A stretch of 64,000 nt of DNA, from the NCBI GenBank assembly GCA_938034875.1, contig CALHND010000019.1:1-64000 (forward strand), read 5' to 3'. Origin of the DNA: an uncultured Clostridia bacterium (GTDB lineage: Bacteria; Bacillota; Clostridia; Oscillospirales; Acutalibacteraceae). Each line of letters opens with the position of its first letter. Positions within the stretch are counted from its first letter, which is position 1. Positions 50,516 through 59,488 of this stretch are shown piece after piece. The notes under the pieces are model-generated. The model worked only from the letters and a program-made list of their open reading frames with translations. It was not told the origin of the DNA and searched no databases. The translations under genes were made by a program, and so were the position numbers.

Positions 50516-53500
50516 ATGAGCTTTGTACATCTTCATGTTCATACTGAATATAGTTTGCTGGATGGCGCCTGCCGTATCGGCAAGCTGGCTCGTGCGGCTA
50601 AAGAGCTTGGTCAGGAAGCGTTAGCTATTACTGACCACGGCGTTATGTATGGCGCAGTAGAGTTTTATGAAGTGTGTAAAGCGGAGGGAATAAAGCCTAT
50701 TATCGGCTGTGAAGTATATGTAGCTGCACGCTCACATACAGACAAAGTACATGAATTTGACGCCGAATATTACCATTTGATACTACTTTGCAAAAACAGA
50801 CAAGGATATCAAAACCTTATAAAACTGGTCTCAAAATCGTTTGTAGACGGGTTTTATAACAAACCGCGTGTTGACCATGAATTATTAGAAAAGTATCACG
50901 ATGGGCTTATAGCAATGTCGGCTTGCCTTGCTGGTGAAATACCGCGTGCTTTGTCGGCAAATGATTATAATCAAGCACTCAATACTGCAAAATGGTACGA
51001 GAGTGTTTTTGGCAAAGAAAACTTTTACATTGAAATACAAAATCACGGTATTGATGAGCAGATACGAGTTTTGCCTCAACTTGTTCGACTGGCAAGAGAG
51101 ACAGGTATACCGCTTGTTGCTACAAATGATGTTCATTATATTGAAAAAACTGACAGTTTGATGCAAAAAGTGTTAGTGTGCATACAAACTAACCACACCA
51201 TCGACGAGGACAACCCTCTCGGTTATGAAACCGATAACTTTTATCTTAAATCATCGCAGGAAATGGCAGAGCTTTTTTCCGCATACCCCGAAGCGATAGA
51301 GAATACTGGCAAAATTGCTGACCGCTGTAATGTGGATTTTACATTTGGCGATACAAAGTTGCCGTTGTTTGACATCGGTAAGCAAGATCACTACGAATAT
51401 TTCCGAAATATGTGCTATGATGGGCTTTATCGCATTTACGGAGATAATCCGGATAAATTAATTACCGACCGTCTCGAATACGAGCTGTCGGTCATTAACA
51501 GTATGGGGTATATTGATTATTTTCTTATAGTTCAGGATTTTGTACACTATGCCAAGAAACACGACATACCGGTCGGTCCGGGGCGTGGATCGGGTGCAGG
51601 CAGCTTATGCGCCTACTGTGTTGGAATTACTGGAATTGACCCTATTAAGCATGACTTGATTTTTGAACGCTTTTTAAACCCTGAACGCGTGTCAATGCCT
51701 GACTTTGATATTGACTTTTGTTATGTTCGCCGACAGGAAGTAATTGATTATGTTGTTCGCAAATATGGTGCAGACCATGTAGCACAAATTGTCACTTTCG
51801 GTACGCTTAAAGCGCGTGCGGCTATTCGTGATGTAGCCCGTGCAATGGCTATACCTTATGCGACCGCTGACCGTGTGGCAAAGCTAATTCCGTTTACCAT
51901 TAATGCTACTATTGACAAAGCACTTAACGACTCCGCTGAGCTTAAGCAAATGTATGACAATGACAGCACCATACACAACCTTATTAATATGTCACGCAAG
52001 GTTGAAGGTATGCCACGTCATGCATCGCGCCATGCAGCAGGCGTAGTAATTACGCGTGACCCTGTTAATGAATATGTTCCGCTTGCTACAAACGATGATG
52101 CAGTTGTAACACAGTTTACTATGACAACGCTTGAGCGACTGGGACTGCTCAAAATGGATTTTTTGGGACTGCGCAACCTGACAGTAATAGACGATACAGT
52201 AAAAATGATAAGGCGTCGTGATCCTGATTTTGACATTGAAAACATACCCCTTAATGATAAAAAGACATTTGCAATGTTTTCAGATGGGCAAACAAATGGC
52301 GTTTTTCAATTTGAATCCCCGGGAATGAAACGAGTTCTTACTCAGTTAAAGCCAACCGGTATAGAGGATATCATTGCAGTTCTGTCGCTTTATCGACCAG
52401 GTCCGATGGAATCCGTACCCAAATATATCAGTAACCGTCATTCGGGCAATGTTTCTTATACCACGCCTCAGCTTGAACCTATTCTTAAGGTAACACATGG
52501 TTGCCTTGTTTATCAGGAGCAGGTTATGCAGGTGTTTCGTGAGCTTGCTGGATACTCATATGGTCGAGCTGATATAGTTCGCCGTGCTATGTCAAAGAAA
52601 AAGCACGATGTAATGGAGCGTGAACGACATTCATTCATATACGGTGACGGAGAATGTGATGGAGCTGTAAAACGTGGAGTGTCTGAAAAGGCGGCAAACG
52701 AAATATTCGACAACATGTCGTCATTTGCTTCTTATGCTTTTAACAAATCGCACGCAGCGGCATATGCTTATGTGGCATATCGCACAGCGTATCTAAAATG
52801 CCATTACGGCAGAGAATATATGGCGTCGTTATTATCCGGGTTTCTTGACTCTGCGACAAAAGTATCTGAAAATATTGCAGAATGTCATCGCATGGGAATA
52901 CCGGTTTTTGCCCCCCATGTTAACGAATCACAAAAAGGTTTTGCCGTATATAACAAAGCAATCAGATTTGGATTGCTTGCTGTCAAAAATCTTGGCGGTG
53001 GGGTAATAGATCGCCTGATTGCCGAACGTGATAGAAACGGCAACTTTAAGGATTTGTACGATTTTTGCGACCGCCTTTTTGGTCAAGATTTAAACCGTCG
53101 CGCAGTAGAAAGTCTTGTTAAATGCGGGGCATTTGATGGACTAGGTGCAAATCGTCATCAAATGATGGATTCGATTGATGAAATATTTGAACAGCTAAGC
53201 GCTCGCCAGCGTAACAATGTTGACGGTCAAATTGGACTTTTCGGACTGACCGATGATTCATATGATACGCAAAGTTTATATTCGTATCCCAATGTGCCTG
53301 AGTACCCTGAAAAAACATTGCTTAATATGGAACGCGATGTAACCGGGCTTTACCTTTCGGGACATCCAATGGCTGATTATGAACAGCGCGCTGTTGATAT
53401 TGGTGCAGTTAATATTTGTGATATTCTTGATGATGATGAGAATAATGAATACAAGGATGGAAAGCGAATTCGGTTGCTTGTACAGATAACAGATGTAAAA

Positions 53501-54031
53501 CAAAAGTCAACAAAATCAGGTCAACAAATGGCGTTTTTAACAGCCGAAGATATGTACGGAAGTATAAGTGTAATGCTGTTTCCAAAAACATTTGCCTCAT
53601 ATGCAGCACTTATACAGCTTGATGCTGTTATCGTAATTGACGGTAAAGTGTCAATTCGTGAGGAGCGGGATCCTGAGATAATAGCCGAAAACATATATCG
53701 ATGTGACTCTGTACCGCCGATTTCTGCTAATTATAAATCAGCACAACCAAGAAACGAGCAACCTAGTCACAAGGATATTAAATCAAGTAAAAACGAACAA
53801 TCGAATAATAACGGACTTTACATCAGAGTCCCATCACTTGAAAGTGAACAATACAGACAGGCGAAAAATGTTATTGATTCATTTAACGGAACAACCAGGC
53901 TAATAGTTGTTTGTTCCGACAGTGGTAAACGATTTGTTGCACCGCAGTCGTCGTGGGTCAGTGTAAATGGAAAAATGTTGGATGAGCTTCGTAAAATTCT
54001 GGGCTCAGACAATGTTGCTGTGCGCAAGTAA
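50516..54031 (+). CDS. dnaE: DNA polymerase III alpha subunit DnaE
   Basis: 1171 residues. N-terminal PHP domain begins FVHLHVHTEYSLLDGACRI. The polymerase core has GPGRGSGAGSLCAYCVGIT and the catalytic carboxylates D398 and D400 in PDFDIDF, with the third Asp in LLKMDFLGLRNL. Then come fingers, a helix-hairpin-helix region and a C-terminal OB fold (RLLVQITDVKQKSTKSGQQMAFLTAEDMYG). DnaE extends primers in low-GC Firmicutes, where PolC is the main replicase (not in this window). Ends with a Gln/Asn/Ser-rich linker and a short domain. Confidence 0.98.
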   Translation: MSFVHLHVHTEYSLLDGACRIGKLARAAKELGQEALAITDHGVMYGAVEFYEVCKAEGIKPIIGCEVYVAARSHTDKVHEFDAEYYHLILLCKNRQGYQNLIKLVSKSFVDGFYNKPRVDHELLEKYHDGLIAMSACLAGEIPRALSANDYNQALNTAKWYESVFGKENFYIEIQNHGIDEQIRVLPQLVRLARETGIPLVATNDVHYIEKTDSLMQKVLVCIQTNHTIDEDNPLGYETDNFYLKSSQEMAELFSAYPEAIENTGKIADRCNVDFTFGDTKLPLFDIGKQDHYEYFRNMCYDGLYRIYGDNPDKLITDRLEYELSVINSMGYIDYFLIVQDFVHYAKKHDIPVGPGRGSGAGSLCAYCVGITGIDPIKHDLIFERFLNPERVSMPDFDIDFCYVRRQEVIDYVVRKYGADHVAQIVTFGTLKARAAIRDVARAMAIPYATADRVAKLIPFTINATIDKALNDSAELKQMYDNDSTIHNLINMSRKVEGMPRHASRHAAGVVITRDPVNEYVPLATNDDAVVTQFTMTTLERLGLLKMDFLGLRNLTVIDDTVKMIRRRDPDFDIENIPLNDKKTFAMFSDGQTNGVFQFESPGMKRVLTQLKPTGIEDIIAVLSLYRPGPMESVPKYISNRHSGNVSYTTPQLEPILKVTHGCLVYQEQVMQVFRELAGYSYGRADIVRRAMSKKKHDVMERERHSFIYGDGECDGAVKRGVSEKAANEIFDNMSSFASYAFNKSHAAAYAYVAYRTAYLKCHYGREYMASLLSGFLDSATKVSENIAECHRMGIPVFAPHVNESQKGFAVYNKAIRFGLLAVKNLGGGVIDRLIAERDRNGNFKDLYDFCDRLFGQDLNRRAVESLVKCGAFDGLGANRHQMMDSIDEIFEQLSARQRNNVDGQIGLFGLTDDSYDTQSLYSYPNVPEYPEKTLLNMERDVTGLYLSGHPMADYEQRAVDIGAVNICDILDDDENNEYKDGKRIRLLVQITDVKQKSTKSGQQMAFLTAEDMYGSISVMLFPKTFASYAALIQLDAVIVIDGKVSIREERDPEIIAENIYRCDSVPPISANYKSAQPRNEQPSHKDIKSSKNEQSNNNGLYIRVPSLESEQYRQAKNVIDSFNGTTRLIVVCSDSGKRFVAPQSSWVSVNGKMLDELRKILGSDNVAVRK

Positions 54032-54083
54032 TGTACTTTTGTTGCAATATCATAGAAAAACATGGCAATTTCAACAAAAATGC

Positions 54084-54112
54084 TTGACACTAATCTTTGA
54101 TGAATTTATTAT
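54084..54112 (+). promoter_or_regulatory. Promoter of pfkA
   Basis: TTGACA (54084-54089), 17-bp spacer, TATTAT (54107-54112). Confidence 0.8.
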
Positions 54113-54164
54113 AGACAGTGAGTTATAATTTTTATAATTTTATAATTAAGATAAGGTGATTTTC

Positions 54165-55133
54165 ATGGCAATTAAAACTATCGGTGTTTTGACCAGCGGC
54201 GGCGACGCTCCTGGCATGAATGCTGCTATTAGATCAGTTGTGCGTACAGCTCTTGCAGAGGGTATTCAGGTAAAGGGCATTATGCGCGGATATGCGGGAC
54301 TTATTGACGAGGAAATAATGGATTTAAACCTGCGTTCGGTTTCTGATATTATCCATCGTGGCGGTACTATGCTGTACACAGCTCGCTGCCCCGAGTTTAA
54401 AACTGAAGAAGGTATGCAGACGGCTATTGCAAATTGTCGCAAGCATGGTATTGAAGGTATTGTCGTTATCGGTGGTGATGGCTCATATCGAGGCGCTCGT
54501 GACCTTTCAGAAAGAGGATTGCCGTGTGTTGGTGTACCCGGTACTATTGACAACGATATTTCTTCTACAGAATATACAATTGGCTTTGATACAGCTATGA
54601 ATACCGCAATGGAAATGGTCGACCGTCTGCGCGATACTGCACAGTCTCACGAACGTTGCACCATAGTTGAAGTTATGGGACGCCGTGCAGGATATATTGC
54701 ACTTCATACGGGTATTGCAGTCGGAGCTACTGCTGTTCTCGTTCCGGAAGTTCCGTTCGATCTTGAAAAAGATGTTATAGCAAAGGTTGTAAAAACTAAA
54801 AAATCAGGCAAAAAGCACTTTATTGTCATTGTGGCAGAGGGTGTAGGCCATGTTGGTGAAATAGCAAAAGAAATTGAAGCAAAGTGCGGCGTAGAAAGCC
54901 GTTCTACCATTCTTGGTCATGTTCAGCGTGGCGGTTCTCCCACCGTACGCGATCGCGTTATGGCAAGTGAAATGGGGTACCATGCTGTTCAGCTTCTTAA
55001 ACAGGGTGTTGGTAACCGTGTTGTTTGCCTTTGTGACGGAAAAATGATCGATAAGGATATTTTTGAAGCTCTGAATGAGAAAAAGAGCTACGAATTTGAT
55101 CTTCACCGTATTGCTCACGATATTTCCATATGA
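54165..55133 (+). CDS. pfkA: 6-phosphofructokinase
   Basis: 322 residues from ATG 54165 (AAGGTGA 7 nt ahead; an ATG three codons earlier overlaps the site). It makes fructose-1,6-bisphosphate from fructose-6-P and ATP. GVLTSGGDAPGMNAAIR, GGDGSYRGA (ATP type), catalytic PGTIDNDI, MGRRAGYIAL and HVQRGGSPTVRDRVMA are all present. The product fructose-1,6-bisphosphate is an activator of HPrK kinase, encoded upstream. Confidence 0.97.
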   Translation: MAIKTIGVLTSGGDAPGMNAAIRSVVRTALAEGIQVKGIMRGYAGLIDEEIMDLNLRSVSDIIHRGGTMLYTARCPEFKTEEGMQTAIANCRKHGIEGIVVIGGDGSYRGARDLSERGLPCVGVPGTIDNDISSTEYTIGFDTAMNTAMEMVDRLRDTAQSHERCTIVEVMGRRAGYIALHTGIAVGATAVLVPEVPFDLEKDVIAKVVKTKKSGKKHFIVIVAEGVGHVGEIAKEIEAKCGVESRSTILGHVQRGGSPTVRDRVMASEMGYHAVQLLKQGVGNRVVCLCDGKMIDKDIFEALNEKKSYEFDLHRIAHDISI

Positions 55134-55138
55134 TTATT

Positions 55139-55173
55139 GCGGACGCATAGAGCAATTTGTGCGTCCGCTTTTA
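55139..55173 (+). terminator. Terminator after pfkA
   Basis: GCGGACGCA (55139-55147) and TGCGTCCGC (55160-55168), then TTTTA. Confidence 0.88.
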
Positions 55174-55215
55174 GTATGAAAACAAATGTTGATTTAAACT
55201 AGGAGGTGTTTATTG

Positions 55216-55695
55216 ATGAAAAGAAATGACTACATATCATGGGATGAATATTTTATGGGTATAGCCGTTTTGTCAGCCTTTCGCAGTAAGGATCCCGGTA
55301 CTCAGGTTGGTGCTTGCATAGTAAGCAACGAAAACCGAATCATGACTGTTGGATATAACGGAATGCCACGTGGTTGTTCCGATGATGATTATCCGTGGGA
55401 GCGCATCGGTGAAACACTTGATACTAAATATGCTTTTGTTTGCCATGCCGAGCTTAATGCTATACTCAATTATAACGGCGGATCTATGAAGGACAGCCGT
55501 TGCTATGTGACCTTGTTTCCGTGTAACGAATGTGCAAAAGCTCTTATTCAAAAGGGAATTGGCGAGGTAATATATATGAGCGATAAATATGCTGATTCCG
55601 CACAAACCAAGGCATCAAAGCGAATGTTTGATTCAGCCGGTGTAAAATACCGTCAATATGAAATGCAAAACAGAGATATTTCATTCACACTGTAA
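55216..55695 (+). CDS. Deoxycytidylate deaminase (dCMP deaminase/ComEB type)
   Basis: 159 residues from ATG 55216 (AGGAGGTG ahead). The zinc site is H77-A-E79 and P101-C102-N-E-C105. N-terminal [31 protein letters not shown] is the dCMP deaminase signature. It converts dCMP to dUMP for thymidylate synthesis. In Bacillus the homologue is named comEB but is not needed for competence. Not obviously linked to its neighbours. Confidence 0.92.
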   Translation: MKRNDYISWDEYFMGIAVLSAFRSKDPGTQVGACIVSNENRIMTVGYNGMPRGCSDDDYPWERIGETLDTKYAFVCHAELNAILNYNGGSMKDSRCYVTLFPCNECAKALIQKGIGEVIYMSDKYADSAQTKASKRMFDSAGVKYRQYEMQNRDISFTL

Positions 55696-55825
55696 GTAAT
55701 TATTGTATTAATACATGTGTGCTTGACTGGTTAAAGATAAGCATTTAAAAGTAACCAAAATATCATTTATTACATTATTATACAATTTAATAATAATGTT
55801 AAAAAAGTAACTGGGAGGAAAAAAT

Positions 55826-56965
55826 ATGATAGTTAATCGACCGCCTATGGGGTGGAACACTTGGAACACATTCGGCGAAAACATTAACGAGCAAATTGTA
55901 AAAGAAGCAGCGGATGCAATGGTTGAAAAAGGACTTCTTGCATCGGGTTATGAGTACCTTGTTATTGATGACTGCTGGTCAAAAAGACAGCGTGATCCAG
56001 TAACAAACCGCATCGTTGCTGATCCTGAAAGATTTCCAAATGGCATGAAGGCTGTTGCCGACTATGTTCATTCAAAGGGACTTAAATTCGGCATGTATTC
56101 GTGTGCAGGTGTTCGTACTTGTGCAGATTATCCCGGCAGCTTTGACCATGAGTTTATTGATGCAGAAACATTTGCAGAATTTGGCGTTGACTTTTTGAAA
56201 TACGATTATTGCCACCGTTCAGGTACCACAAACGGCCCCATACTGTATCACCGTATGGCAAATGCGCTGCGGGCTACCGGCAGAGATATAATTTTCTCAG
56301 CGTGCAACTGGGGACACGATGATGTTTTTTCATGGATTCGCTCCACCGGCGCACACATGTACCGTTCAACCGGCGACATTTTTGACAATTTTAATAGCAT
56401 GAAAGAAATTGCGACCAGTCAGTTCAGCAAGCAGTGCTACAATACACCCGGTTGCTTTAATGACATGGATATGCTTACCGTAGGTATGTTTGGTAAGGGC
56501 CATGTTGGTTCTGAAGGTTGTACAGCTAAAGACTACATAATACAGTTTGCTCTTTGGTGCATGATGGGCTCGCCGCTTATCCTTGGTTGCGATATCCGCA
56601 ACATTGACGATGAAATGCTGAAGCTTGTAACTAACAAAGAACTTATTAAAATTAATCAAGATCTTGAATGCCGGCAGGCATTTACTCTTTCTGCAGGTCA
56701 TAGTTGGAACGGAAATATTACAACAACCGTGGTACGTAAACTCGAAAACGGCGATTTTGCTCTTGCTTGCATAAACCTTTCTGAGCAAAAAGCTATGACA
56801 CCCGTTTACTTTGATGAAATTGGATATCCTGCCAACTGCGGACTTAAATATGAGTTAACCGATTTGCTTACAGGCGATAAATTTATTTATGACGGTGATT
56901 GCATGAGTATTTATTTTGGACCAAAAGAAACAAAAATTTATCGTGTAAAGCCTATTAAAAAATAA
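55826..56965 (+). CDS. Glycoside hydrolase family 27 alpha-galactosidase
   Basis: 379 residues. The (beta/alpha)8 barrel begins RPPMGWNTWNTFG, with YLVIDDCWS. Nucleophile D127 in FLKYDYC and acid/base D213 in NDMDMLTVG correspond to the known pair of human alpha-galactosidase A. The C-terminal beta domain follows from about 290. Clan GH-D; releases terminal alpha-1,6-galactose from melibiose, raffinose or galactomannan. No signal peptide, so oligosaccharides must be imported. It shares its message with the small zinc-ribbon gene that starts in its stop codon. Confidence 0.93.
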   Translation: MIVNRPPMGWNTWNTFGENINEQIVKEAADAMVEKGLLASGYEYLVIDDCWSKRQRDPVTNRIVADPERFPNGMKAVADYVHSKGLKFGMYSCAGVRTCADYPGSFDHEFIDAETFAEFGVDFLKYDYCHRSGTTNGPILYHRMANALRATGRDIIFSACNWGHDDVFSWIRSTGAHMYRSTGDIFDNFNSMKEIATSQFSKQCYNTPGCFNDMDMLTVGMFGKGHVGSEGCTAKDYIIQFALWCMMGSPLILGCDIRNIDDEMLKLVTNKELIKINQDLECRQAFTLSAGHSWNGNITTTVVRKLENGDFALACINLSEQKAMTPVYFDEIGYPANCGLKYELTDLLTGDKFIYDGDCMSIYFGPKETKIYRVKPIKK

Positions 56966-57156
56966 TGTCTAAGTGTTGTAATTGCGATAAAGAGTTAACA
57001 TTAAATGAAATTGGATTATTTAAGAAAACGGTTGATCGAATTTCAGATCAATATTTGTGCATCGATTGTCTTGCATTAAGGTTTGAAACCACACGCGACA
57101 GTCTTGAAAAAATGATAGAACGCCTACGAGCAGCCGGCTGCACATTATTTATATGA
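56965..57156 (+). CDS. Zinc-ribbon micro-protein coupled to the alpha-galactosidase (63 aa)
   Basis: Its ATG shares one base with the TAA stop of the GH27 gene (TAATG), so it is translationally coupled. C4-x2-C7 and C32-x2-C35 form a two-knuckle metal site; between them lies KELTLNEIGLFKKTVDRI and after them a helix FETTRDSLEKMIERLRAAG with a final CTLFI. I recall similar 55-65 residue proteins in Clostridia (ELT.DEIGL.KK.....FLCI.CLA), with no assigned function. It could be a small regulator or a chaperone-like partner; nothing here decides this. Confidence 0.75.
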   Translation: MSKCCNCDKELTLNEIGLFKKTVDRISDQYLCIDCLALRFETTRDSLEKMIERLRAAGCTLFI

Positions 57157-57157
57157 T

Positions 57158-57199
57158 TAAAAAAAGAGCCTTTGGTATTTAACCAAAGGCTCTCTTTTA
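57158..57199. terminator. Bidirectional terminator
   Basis: AGAGCCTTTGGT (57165-57176), ATTTA loop, ACCAAAGGCTCT (57182-57193), with CTTTT after and an A-run before; serves both the zinc-ribbon gene and the converging phosphatase gene. Confidence 0.92.
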
Positions 57200-57829
57200 T
57201 TCTTCATCATCTTTTTCAAACGGGAAATAACCAACAACCTCAAACATGCCGCCTCGCATCCATACCGATGGATTAATGAGTGCACAGTAGCCCTTTCCAT
57301 TAACACATTCCCATTCAGAAATGTTGCGTTGTGGTAAACCATATGCCGCCAGTATTGTTGATATTACGCCACCGTGAGCACAAATTACAGACGTGGTTTT
57401 TCCTTCTGTCATCATATGCTGTACCATGCTGTTGAATGTTGTACCCACGCGTGTGATAAATTCACTTGTGCTTTCGCCGTTTGGCACACAGGTGTCCAAA
57501 TCATTGTAGGAAGACCACTTTATGTAGTTTTCATCATCTTTTAGCTCGTCGTGTGTTTTACCTTCAAAGTCACCAAAGTTGTATTCAATAAGTCCCGGTA
57601 CAACTATTGGATTGGCGTCAGGGTAAAGAATGTCAAGCGTTTGCTTGCATCTGCTCATTGGGCTGATATAAAACAGATCCGCATCTGGATAAACATATTT
57701 TTCTTTCATTCGTTTAAGCATTTCTATGCCTTCTGGTATGACGGGTAAATCGGTGTGTCCGATAAATTGACCTTTTAAATTGCCCTCGGTTAAACCGTGG
57801 CGAATAAAGTAAATTTTATACGTTTTCAT
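57197..57829 (-). CDS. Histidine phosphatase family protein
   Basis: 210 residues. The catalytic motif is IYFIRHGLTEGNLKGQFIGHTD with the phospho-His in RHG, the second Arg in SPMSRCKQTLDIL, and the later His in VICAHGGVISTILAAYG. This is the phosphoglycerate-mutase-like/CobC/GpmB superfamily. The substrate is not readable; broad phosphatase or cobalamin-pathway roles occur. Start ATG at 57827-57829 has AGGATA-like sequence ahead. Monocistronic. Confidence 0.88.
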   Translation of the reverse strand: MKTYKIYFIRHGLTEGNLKGQFIGHTDLPVIPEGIEMLKRMKEKYVYPDADLFYISPMSRCKQTLDILYPDANPIVVPGLIEYNFGDFEGKTHDELKDDENYIKWSSYNDLDTCVPNGESTSEFITRVGTTFNSMVQHMMTEGKTTSVICAHGGVISTILAAYGLPQRNISEWECVNGKGYCALINPSVWMRGGMFEVVGYFPFEKDDEE

Positions 57830-57918
57830 ATCTTATCCTGCCTTTAAAGTTCTCAAACTATTATAACGCTTATGTTCTTCTATTTCAATGACTAAATAAT
57901 ATGTTACAATATCATATA

Positions 57919-57947
57919 TTGCAATTTTTGACAAAATATTGTATTAT
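57919..57947 (+). promoter_or_regulatory. Promoter of the 328-residue gene
   Basis: TTGCAA (57919-57924), 17-bp spacer, TATTAT (57942-57947). This excludes the earlier in-frame ATG at 57901 as a start. Confidence 0.6.
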
Positions 57948-57972
57948 TTTAGTAATTATGGAGGTGAGCATT

Positions 57973-58959
57973 GTGGTATTAGATAAAGAAACATTGTCAG
58001 ACGAAGTGCCGGTTGATGAAACCAAAATTTTTAAATCTAAAAAAATAATCATAGATGATGTAGCTCTGGATGAGCCTTATTATGGTTTTGAGGTTGAGAT
58101 GCCTGACAGTAATCATGGTGCCGAAATAGCAAATGAAGAAAAATTATTTGTTAGTAAAAAAGCAGAAAAAACTAAAAGTACGATAAAAACGGTGCCAACT
58201 ATGATTCCGCTATTCGTTACATTGGTTTTTGCTCTCATTGTTAGCATACTGCTGAACGCATATTTTATTTTTTTTACTAAAGATCAAAATTCTATAATTT
58301 TAAACACTGCGGGAGACAACACTCCTAATGTTAATACCGATACATTTCCACTAATTGCATCAGTAGAGGATAGAAGCCTGTTTTTATACGGAATTACGCC
58401 GTATGGTGTTGTTTTGGTAAATAACGGTGTGTCAAGCTATTTTGATTGGCTTAATGTATCGAGTAATATGGAAAAGCCTGAAATGCATTCATTGGATGTT
58501 GACCGCGATGGCATAGAAGAAATTGAAATAATAACAAAGGCGGTTGATGAAACAGGTGAAAACCAACATGGCATACATATTTTAAAATTTGTATCAAATG
58601 GCGAGAATAAACCAATCTACAGTGATATTGGGATGGATGCAAAACAAACTGTTGAACTTCTTAAGACGGTCTTTGATGTTGAACATGACACTGTTACAGG
58701 GCAAATATCCATTTTGACACAAAATCAAACATTTCCTGTTGATTATGTTAATACAGTCTCATCTCGAAATTATCTTGTAGCAAAAATCGGTCGTTCGGTA
58801 GAGTACAGAATGGAAGGCTCATTAGTCAAAGCAAATGTATCGGTAGATATAGTTTATGATGACGGTTCGTATGAAAACATTGGCTCGGTTGAGTTGAATT
58901 TTTCCTATAATGCAGAAAATTTAAATATTGATAAATCAATATTTATCAAAGCTGCCTAA
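57973..58959 (+). CDS. Membrane-anchored protein with extracytoplasmic domain, unknown function
   Basis: 328 residues from GTG 57973 (GGAGGTG 6 nt ahead). A charged cytoplasmic part of about 75 residues rich in Lys, Glu and Asp precedes one membrane segment (PTMIPLFVTLVFALIVSILLNAYFIFF). After it lies a beta-rich domain of about 220 residues. DVDRDGIEEIEIITKAV is an FG-GAP/VCBS-like calcium loop. The layout (charged tail, one TM, beta domain) resembles that of the DUF5711 protein at 33 kb. No lipobox. I do not recognise a specific family. Probably envelope-located. Confidence 0.65.
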   Translation: MVLDKETLSDEVPVDETKIFKSKKIIIDDVALDEPYYGFEVEMPDSNHGAEIANEEKLFVSKKAEKTKSTIKTVPTMIPLFVTLVFALIVSILLNAYFIFFTKDQNSIILNTAGDNTPNVNTDTFPLIASVEDRSLFLYGITPYGVVLVNNGVSSYFDWLNVSSNMEKPEMHSLDVDRDGIEEIEIITKAVDETGENQHGIHILKFVSNGENKPIYSDIGMDAKQTVELLKTVFDVEHDTVTGQISILTQNQTFPVDYVNTVSSRNYLVAKIGRSVEYRMEGSLVKANVSVDIVYDDGSYENIGSVELNFSYNAENLNIDKSIFIKAA

Positions 58960-58966
58960 GTTTTCC

Positions 58967-58995
58967 TTGTAATTAAATGATCAGGCTGTTATAAT
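58967..58995 (+). promoter_or_regulatory. Promoter of nrdR
   Basis: TTGTAA (58967-58972), 17-bp spacer, TATAAT (58990-58995). Confidence 0.75.
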
Positions 58996-59032
58996 ACTTT
59001 ATGTAAACATAAAAATAGGAAGGTGACAGCAA

Positions 59033-59488
59033 ATGAAGTGCCCGTTTTGCGCATTTGAAGAGAGCAAGGTTATTGACTCCCGACCAACTGATGAGGGCGA
59101 GCGCATTCGCCGTCGACGCGAATGTCTTAACTGCCAAAAGCGTTTTACTACTTACGAAATTATTGAAAGCTTGCCTATTATTGTTATCAAAAAAGATAAG
59201 TCTCGCGAGCCGTTTAACAGAGAAAAATTGCTTAACGGACTTATGCGCGCGTGCGAAAAGCGCCCGGTGTCGATTGATACAATGGAACATATAGTTGACG
59301 ATATTGAGTCATCGATATGTAATTCACTTGACCGTGAGGTATCGACACGCCGCATTGGAGAGCTAGTCATGGACAAACTTAAAAATATTGACGAGGTCGC
59401 ATATGTGCGTTTTGCCTCGGTTTATCGTCAGTTTAAGGATATAAACACATTTATGGAGGAACTTAATAACCTTCTCAAGGAGAAATAA
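59033..59488 (+). CDS. nrdR: Transcriptional repressor NrdR
   Basis: 151 residues. Zinc ribbon C3-x2-C6 and C31-x2-C34 (KCPFC ... ECLNC), then an ATP-cone domain ([24 protein letters not shown]). It senses ATP/dATP and represses ribonucleotide reductase genes via NrdR boxes. No nrd gene is in the window. AGGTGA 9 nt ahead of the ATG. Its stop TAA shares its last base with the ATG of the next gene. Confidence 0.98.
   Translation: MKCPFCAFEESKVIDSRPTDEGERIRRRRECLNCQKRFTTYEIIESLPIIVIKKDKSREPFNREKLLNGLMRACEKRPVSIDTMEHIVDDIESSICNSLDREVSTRRIGELVMDKLKNIDEVAYVRFASVYRQFKDINTFMEELNNLLKEK

Noticed and set aside
55773..55798. CATTATTA ... TAATAATG inverted repeat upstream of the alpha-galactosidase
   Set aside because: The region is almost pure A+T, so such symmetry is expected by chance. 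No known regulator site matches.
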